From an uncultured Clostridium sp. (lineage in GTDB: Bacteria; Bacillota; Clostridia; TANB77; CAG-508): 40,662 nt of DNA. Below are positions 36,609 through 40,662 of this stretch, piece after piece. The position numbers and the translations under genes were made by a program. The stretch spans positions 1 through 40,662 of the forward strand of contig CANPCK010000003.1 in the NCBI GenBank assembly GCA_947572545.1, read 5' to 3'. Every line of letters starts with the position of its first letter. Within the stretch, counting starts at the first letter, position 1. The notes under the pieces are model-generated. The model was not told where the DNA came from. It did no database searches and saw only the letters and a list, made by a program, of their open reading frames with translations.

Positions 36609-37013
36609 TTAACTCCTTCCAAATCCTTTTATTACTATGACAAATACGAGTGGTAATACTTGGGCTATAACGAATAACGTAATAAAGGCTATCATTGTAT
36701 AAAATCCTCTGTATCTTACGTCTAATTTTCTTATACCTATTACATATTGATATATTGCACTTATAGTTATTCCTAAGAAACAAAATGGAATACTAAATAA
36801 TCTAATTTTATCTAATATATAGGCTGTCCAACCATAGGTTTCTGAGCCATATTCTTCTATAAAGTCTTCTACTCTTTCTTTTTGTTCTTCTGATATTTTT
36901 ATCAATTGCGTTGTTGAATCTGTATTTAAGACTTCTTGTGCTGCAAATACAGGACTTACTAGAAATCCTATAATAGCTAAGACAACTGCTATAAAAATTA
37001 CTATTTTTTTCAT
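36609..37013 (-). CDS. Small exported membrane protein, unknown
   Basis: 134 residues: a signal-peptide-like start (MKKIVIFIAVVLAIIGFLVSPVFAA), an external Glu-rich stretch, then two helices. The layout resembles VirB2/TrbC-type pilin-like subunits, but I see no firm signature. It ends three bases before the CpaE-like gene, so the two are probably co-translated and functionally linked. Confidence 0.6.
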   Translation of the reverse strand: MKKIVIFIAVVLAIIGFLVSPVFAAQEVLNTDSTTQLIKISEEQKERVEDFIEEYGSETYGWTAYILDKIRLFSIPFCFLGITISAIYQYVIGIRKLDVRYRGFYTMIAFITLFVIAQVLPLVFVIVIKGFGRS

Positions 37014-37127
37014 TTTTTGCTTTCCCTTCTATCTTAATATATCTCTAATTTTAAATTTACATATATTATCATACAATAATATATTAAAAATATCAAGCTA
37101 TTTTTGGTAAATTTTTCTTAATAATCT

Positions 37128-39179
37128 TTAGATTTCTATCTTTCCATTAAATTTCTTTTCAAGTGCATTTTTTAATAGTATATTTTCCTCATTTTCTAAA
37201 TTAGCATCTTTTTCTAATATCTTTATTGCAAGCGCTTGAATGCCTTTTAACATGTCTACATCTTCGAAAAGATTTGCTACCTTAAATTCTGGTATTCCAT
37301 GTTGTTTTGTTCCAAAAAATTCTCCTGATCCTCTTAATTCTAAATCCTTTTCTGATATTACAAATCCATCATTTGTTTCTTGCATAACTTTCATTCTTTC
37401 TCTAATATTGTCTGATCTTCCTTGATATTTTAGTATGCAATATGATTTATATTCTCCTCTACCAACTCTTCCTCTTAATTGATGAAGCGCAGCTAGTCCA
37501 AATCTTTCCGCATTTTGTATCACCATTACACTTGCATTTGGCACATTTACTCCTACCTCTATAACTGTTGTGGAAATTAATATATCTATATCTCCATTCT
37601 TAAAATTATTCATTATTTCGTCTTTTTCTTTTTGCTTTAGTTTTCCATGTATATATTCTACTCTATATTCTCTAAATACTTCTGTTTTGTATTTTTCAAA
37701 TAACTCTAATACTGATTTTGCATCTATTTCCTCATTTTCTTCAACTAGTGGACATACAATATATGCTTGTCTTCCTTCTTTAATTTGCTGTTTTATAAAT
37801 GTATTAACTCTTTCTTCCATAGATAACCCTACTGCAAATGTTTCTATCTTTTGCCTATTTGGTGGTAATTCGTCAATTATTGATATATCTAGGTCTCCAT
37901 AAAGAATAAGTGCTAATGTTCTTGGAATAGGTGTTGCTGTCATTACTATTTTATCAACATTTTTTCCTTTTTCTCCTATTACTTTTCTCTGATTTACTCC
38001 AAATCTATGTTGTTCATCTGTAATTACTAGCCCTAAATTTTTAAAGTTTACATTATCTTGCAAAATTGAGTGTGTTCCGTATTACTACATCTATTTTTCC
38101 ATTTTCTATTTCTTCTATTATTTCTCTTTTCTTTTTTGCTGTCATGTTGCTTATTAATAGTTCACATCTTATTCCAAACTTTTCTAAAACACTCGAAAAG
38201 CTTTCTAAATGCTGTGTTGCAAGTATTGATGTTGGTGCCATTATTGCCATTTGATATCCTGACTTCACTGCTTTATATGCTGCAATTACCGCTACTACTG
38301 TTTTTCCGAGATCCTACATCTCCTTGAAGTAATCTATTCATTATTCTGTCTGATTCCATATCTTTATCTATATCTTCTAGTGCTCTAATTTGTGCTCCTG
38401 TCAACCTAAATGGTAATTCATTTATTACATCTGACATTTTTACATTTTTATCAAATTGTATTCCACTCTCTTTTTTTGTGCATTTATTTTTTAGATTTAA
38501 AAGTAATAATTGCATTGTCAATAGTTCTTCAAATGCTAATCTTTTTCTTGCTTTCTCAAATTCTTCAAAATTGCTTGGAAAATGTATTTTATTTACTGCT
38601 GAATTTATATCCATAAGTTTGTTTTCTTTTAATATATATTCTGGTAAAGTTTCTTGAAGATTATTTTTTACTAGTGTTAGCCCATTTTCTATTACTTTCC
38701 TTATTTGGTTTTGTGATATACTATATGTGAGTGGATATATTGGTATTATTCTTCCTGTGTTGCTTTGTATCCCATTTTTGTCAAACACAGGAGATATCAT
38801 TTGAATATGCCCACTTTTCTTTGTTATTTTCCCAAAGAAGTAGTATTCTTCTCCCATATGAAAGTTTTGTTTTAAATATGGCTGATTATACCATACTACT
38901 TCGCATGCATCTGTATCATCTTTTACTATCATTTTACATATCTTCATTCTTCTATTTTTTGTTGTTATTGTTTGCATTCTTGATGCAGCATAAGCTTTTA
39001 TCAATATTTCCTCTCCGTCTACTGCTTCTTCAATTTTCTTTATTTTACTTCTATCTTCATAATCTCTTGGATAATATGTAATTAAATCTTCTAATGTATA
39101 TATTCCGAAGTCTATTTAGTGTTTTTGCTCTTGCCTCTCCAACTCCTTTTATATACTGAACATTTTTATTCAAATCCAT
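37128..39179 (-). CDS. recG: ATP-dependent DNA helicase RecG, three CGG +1 sites
   Basis: RecG reverses stalled forks and branched DNA. Read in single frames the gene falls into four pieces. Skipping the C at 39107, 38308 and 38079 gives NRL-G-IYTLEDLITYYPRDY (wedge domain), QGDVGS-G-KTVVAVIAA (the P-loop) and DVVI-G-THSILQDNV (motif Ib). The result is a 682-residue protein, the normal RecG length, with DEQH, TATPIPRT, QLRGRVGRG and the C-terminal DLELRGSGEFFG motif in order. The invariant P-loop glycine exists only if the shift occurs. Three further CGGs in other frames (37508, 38289, 39015) are unshifted. The start at 39179 is chosen over the in-frame ATG at 39239, with AGAGG upstream. Confidence 0.93.
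38076..38079 (-). other. CGGA +1 frameshift site, RecG motif Ib
   Basis: Preceding codon ATA, then C-GGA. The unshifted frame ends at 38053. The shifted frame yields VVIGTHSILQ, the expected GTHA(L/I)-Q motif. Confidence 0.9.
38305..38308 (-). other. CGGA +1 frameshift site, RecG P-loop
   Basis: Preceding codon TCT, then C-GGA. The unshifted frame ends at 38273 with SRKNSSSG. The shifted frame yields GDVGSGKT, the Walker A motif. Confidence 0.93.
39104..39107 (-). other. CGGA +1 frameshift site, RecG N-terminus
   Basis: Preceding codon CTT, then C-GGA. The unshifted frame ends at 39057. The shifted frame yields LGIYTLEDLITYYPRDY, as in other RecG wedge domains. Confidence 0.9.
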
Positions 39180-39210
39180 ATATACGAACCTCTTTTTGTA
39201 TTTTGAAATT

Positions 39211-39240
39211 ATTATATCGTAGTTTCTTGCTAATAGCAAG
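39211..39240 (-). promoter_or_regulatory. recG promoter with overlapping palindrome
   Basis: -35 TTGCTA (39234-39239) and -10 TATAAT (39211-39216) with a 17-base spacer. A palindrome CTTGCTA-N-TAGCAAG (39226-39240) covers the -35 box, a good position for a repressor site. Confidence 0.55.
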
Positions 39241-39253
39241 AGGTTTATATGTT

Positions 39254-39290
39254 AAAAAGCTAGAAATTTTTTCTATCCTTCTAGCTTTTT
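39254..39290 (-). terminator. Terminator after the nuclease remnant
   Basis: The arms aaaaagctagaa and ttctagcttttt form a stem with T-rich sides just downstream of the stop at 39311. The same stem recurs at 39677-39707. Confidence 0.65.
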
Positions 39291-39310
39291 AGATCTTCTA
39301 TAAAGTTATT

Positions 39311-39404
39311 TTACTTATTATTTTCTTTAATTATCTTCTCTACTTCTTCTTTAGTTAGGTTTGTTATTTCACATATCATTTTTATATCAAATTTCTTTTT
39401 TCAT
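39311..39404 (-). pseudogene. C-terminal remnant of an Rpn/PD-(D/E)XK transposase-like gene
   Basis: A reading frame ending KFDIKMICEITNLTKEEVEKI resembles the tail of Rpn-family nuclease/transposase proteins, which end in a helical block around ITGLSKEEIEKL. A possible ATG with GAAAGGAG upstream is out of frame by one base in a six-A run (39396-39401). The rest of the gene is missing. This break is not at CGG and is ordinary decay. Confidence 0.4.
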
Positions 39405-39824
39405 AGTGTGTTTTCTCCTTTCATTATATCTTAACTCATTTGTTTTACCAAGATATATTTTTTGTTTTTTGGTAATTTTTTAGGCGAATTCCTAAAGATT
39501 TTAAATATTGTATATAAGCTCTAAAATCACTTATATATTGATTGAACTAAAATTAGATTTTAGTTTGAATTAAATTTTAATAATATGATAGATATTATTA
39601 CTTTGCAATTGTATAATTTATTTTTCATATTGTCAATAAAAGTTTTTCGACAAATTGTGATATTGATACGCATAGCAAAAGCTAGAAGGGTTTATCTTCT
39701 AGCTTTTATGGTCTTTGACTCATTTAGAACCGTCCCATTTGACATTTAATTCTTTCAGGCGATTAAAATCGTCCCTACAACTCTTGGGCAAGGCTTTGGA
39801 GCTATTGTTTGTTTAATATTTATT
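39405..39824. other. Gene-free AT-rich interval
   Basis: I see no gene. The interval holds the hairpin listed at 39677-39707 and a weaker pair gcgattaaaatcg near 39762. It is probably decayed mobile-element DNA plus the 3' flank of the surface protein gene. Confidence 0.4.
39677..39707 (-). terminator. Terminator downstream of the truncated surface protein gene
   Basis: The arms aaaagctagaag and cttctagctttt flank a seven-base loop about 120 bases after the stop at 39825. The stem is nearly the same as at 39254-39290. Confidence 0.6.
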
Positions 39825-40662
39825 CTATTTTTTTGCCATTGAGTATGGATTTGTTGCTGTTCCGTCTCCTGTTGCTCCTATTGTTACTGCATCTAGGTTG
39901 ACTTCAATCATTGGGCGAACAGCACATGTATTGCTACCTTCATTGCCGCCATTAGAGGTATACAAGACACTTGAAATTACTTCTCCTTTGTAAACAGAGT
40001 ATAGACAGAATCGTGCATAGGTAGTGTATGAGCCAACCCCACGTGAAGCAACCCAATAATCCGAATGAGATTTTGATCCAGATGTACTACTAGCTACTGG
40101 ATTTGTTAGTAAAGCATCATATAGTGTGTGCGTTGCGTAACTTGCTATACTATAATTATAGGTTGTCACCTTCCCTGTAAAGCTTGTATTTGTTGTTCCT
40201 GTATACCACTGTGTTTGATTGCTCCTTCCTAAGCTTCCTCCCCCTGTTTTACTTGGTTCTTCTCCATAAATATTGGGCCAATTATAATCATTTGGTGATA
40301 TTGTTGTTCCATAATTTGAGTTTACTGCTTTCCTTTGTTCATCTGTCGTCATATTGGTTACTTTATCTATATCTTCTTGATTTATGCTCCTTGCTTTTAT
40401 TACTCCACTTCCATAAGCTATACTATTCCCAAATGCTGTACTACACCCATCATTTAGTAATTTTACTATATTGTTATATGATTCTGCCGCCTTTAACTGT
40501 ACTCTTCCTACTAAGGTTTCTGATATTAATAACAGCTTATTTCCTTCTACTCCCCATATTCTCCATTTCATACTGTTATTTGCTGAAAATGTTTGGTTTT
40601 CATCTGCTCCTGAATATGTTTTATCTACTATATAATCACTTCCTGCTGATTTATAGTCTACA
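39825..40662 (-). CDS. C-terminal part of a surface or pilin-like protein (DUF6273-like), cut by the window edge
   Basis: The frame is open to the right edge, so the start is missing; the ATG at 40571 is internal (codons continue upstream as SAGSDYIVDKTYSGADENQ). The visible 279 residues are rich in Ser, Thr, Gly and Tyr, with a WRIWGVEGNKLLLISE opening and a CAVRPMIEVNLDAV block near the end. These are typical of secreted clostridial proteins with a DUF6273-type C-terminal domain, often fused to a prepilin N-terminus. Four CGGs lie in the gene, all out of frame and unshifted (39862, 39946, 40061, 40487). Confidence 0.55.
   Translation of the reverse strand, partial: VDYKSAGSDYIVDKTYSGADENQTFSANNSMKWRIWGVEGNKLLLISETLVGRVQLKAAESYNNIVKLLNDGCSTAFGNSIAYGSGVIKARSINQEDIDKVTNMTTDEQRKAVNSNYGTTISPNDYNWPNIYGEEPSKTGGGSLGRSNQTQWYTGTTNTSFTGKVTTYNYSIASYATHTLYDALLTNPVASSTSGSKSHSDYWVASRGVGSYTTYARFCLYSVYKGEVISSVLYTSNGGNEGSNTCAVRPMIEVNLDAVTIGATGDGTATNPYSMAKK

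Noticed and set aside
3725-39107. The 15 frame breaks as sequencing or assembly errors
   Set aside because: All are the same base in the same codon phase, none is in a homopolymer, and identical CGGA or CGGT words out of frame have no extra base. Read-level data are still needed for proof.
3725-39107. CGG reassigned as a normal triplet to another amino acid
   Set aside because: A triplet reassignment does not repair the reading frame after the site; a one-base change of frame is required at all 15 sites.
3092-39179. The eight broken genes as ordinary pseudogenes
   Set aside because: Decay would give varied indels and stops. Here only one event type occurs, conserved motifs on both sides are intact, and recG, manC and wzx would all be dead.
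39396-39401. Frame break in the nuclease remnant as another programmed shift
   Set aside because: It lies in a six-A run with no CGG, and the rest of the gene is missing; plain decay is simpler.
1-40662. CRISPR arrays, tRNA genes, complete insertion sequences
   Set aside because: No regularly spaced repeats, no cloverleaf with a convincing anticodon arm, and no intact transposase were found.

Overview
The window is a very AT-rich stretch of a low-GC Firmicute, most likely an uncultivated clostridium from a spore-forming lineage. SpoIIM next to XerD, the IreB-RuvX-DUF1292 trio and endonuclease Q all fit. Nearly everything reads on the minus strand. Left edge: a consensus promoter and leader that look like the start of an rRNA operon lying outside the window. 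258-20007: a polysaccharide locus. It holds ManA, a phosphohexomutase, ManC, Gmd and an Rmd-like reductase, which together point to GDP-D-rhamnose. It also holds four GT4 glycosyltransferases, a polymerase/ligase, a Wzx-type flippase, two GT-C enzymes, a DUF6311 protein and a GT2 polyprenyl-sugar synthase. A consensus promoter sits at 20045-20073.

20224-28343: a bactofilin-like membrane protein, an intergenic repeat element, PurD, a small membrane protein, XerD, SpoIIM, endonuclease Q with two small co-transcribed genes, and RNase HI. 28597-29832 (plus strand): TmcAL. 30050-31880: a compositionally foreign block with a VWA protein on the plus strand and an unknown protein on the minus strand; a decayed copy of the 3' end of the neighbouring DUF1292 gene lies inside it. 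32033-39179: DUF1292, RuvX, IreB, a GAF/degenerate-GGDEF protein, a CpaE/TadZ-like ATPase, a small membrane protein and RecG. The right edge has a transposase/nuclease remnant and a truncated surface-type protein.

The main discovery is a frame phenomenon. Eight genes look broken: GT2, DUF6311, GT-C no. 2, Wzx, ManC, SpoIIM, endonuclease Q and RecG. All 15 breaks are the same event: one extra C directly before a GGN glycine codon, so the zero frame reads CGG. Skipping that C (decoding CGGN as one glycine, +1) restores all eight proteins to normal length with conserved residues in place, including the RecG P-loop glycine. By eye, these 15 are the only in-frame CGG codons in the native genes. 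The 19 CGG trinucleotides I found out of frame (NNC GGN or NCG GNN) in the same genes carry no extra base. The only in-frame CGG codons read as ordinary arginine are in the two foreign genes, and shifting there would stop both within a few codons.

This suggests that CGG is not a normal sense codon in this organism but a general, codon-autonomous +1 frameshift (or quadruplet) signal. The cause could be loss of the tRNA reading CGG, a four-base-decoding tRNA-Gly, or removal of C from the mRNA. I could not check reads, tRNA genes or proteomics. All coordinates and counts come from reading the sequence by hand.
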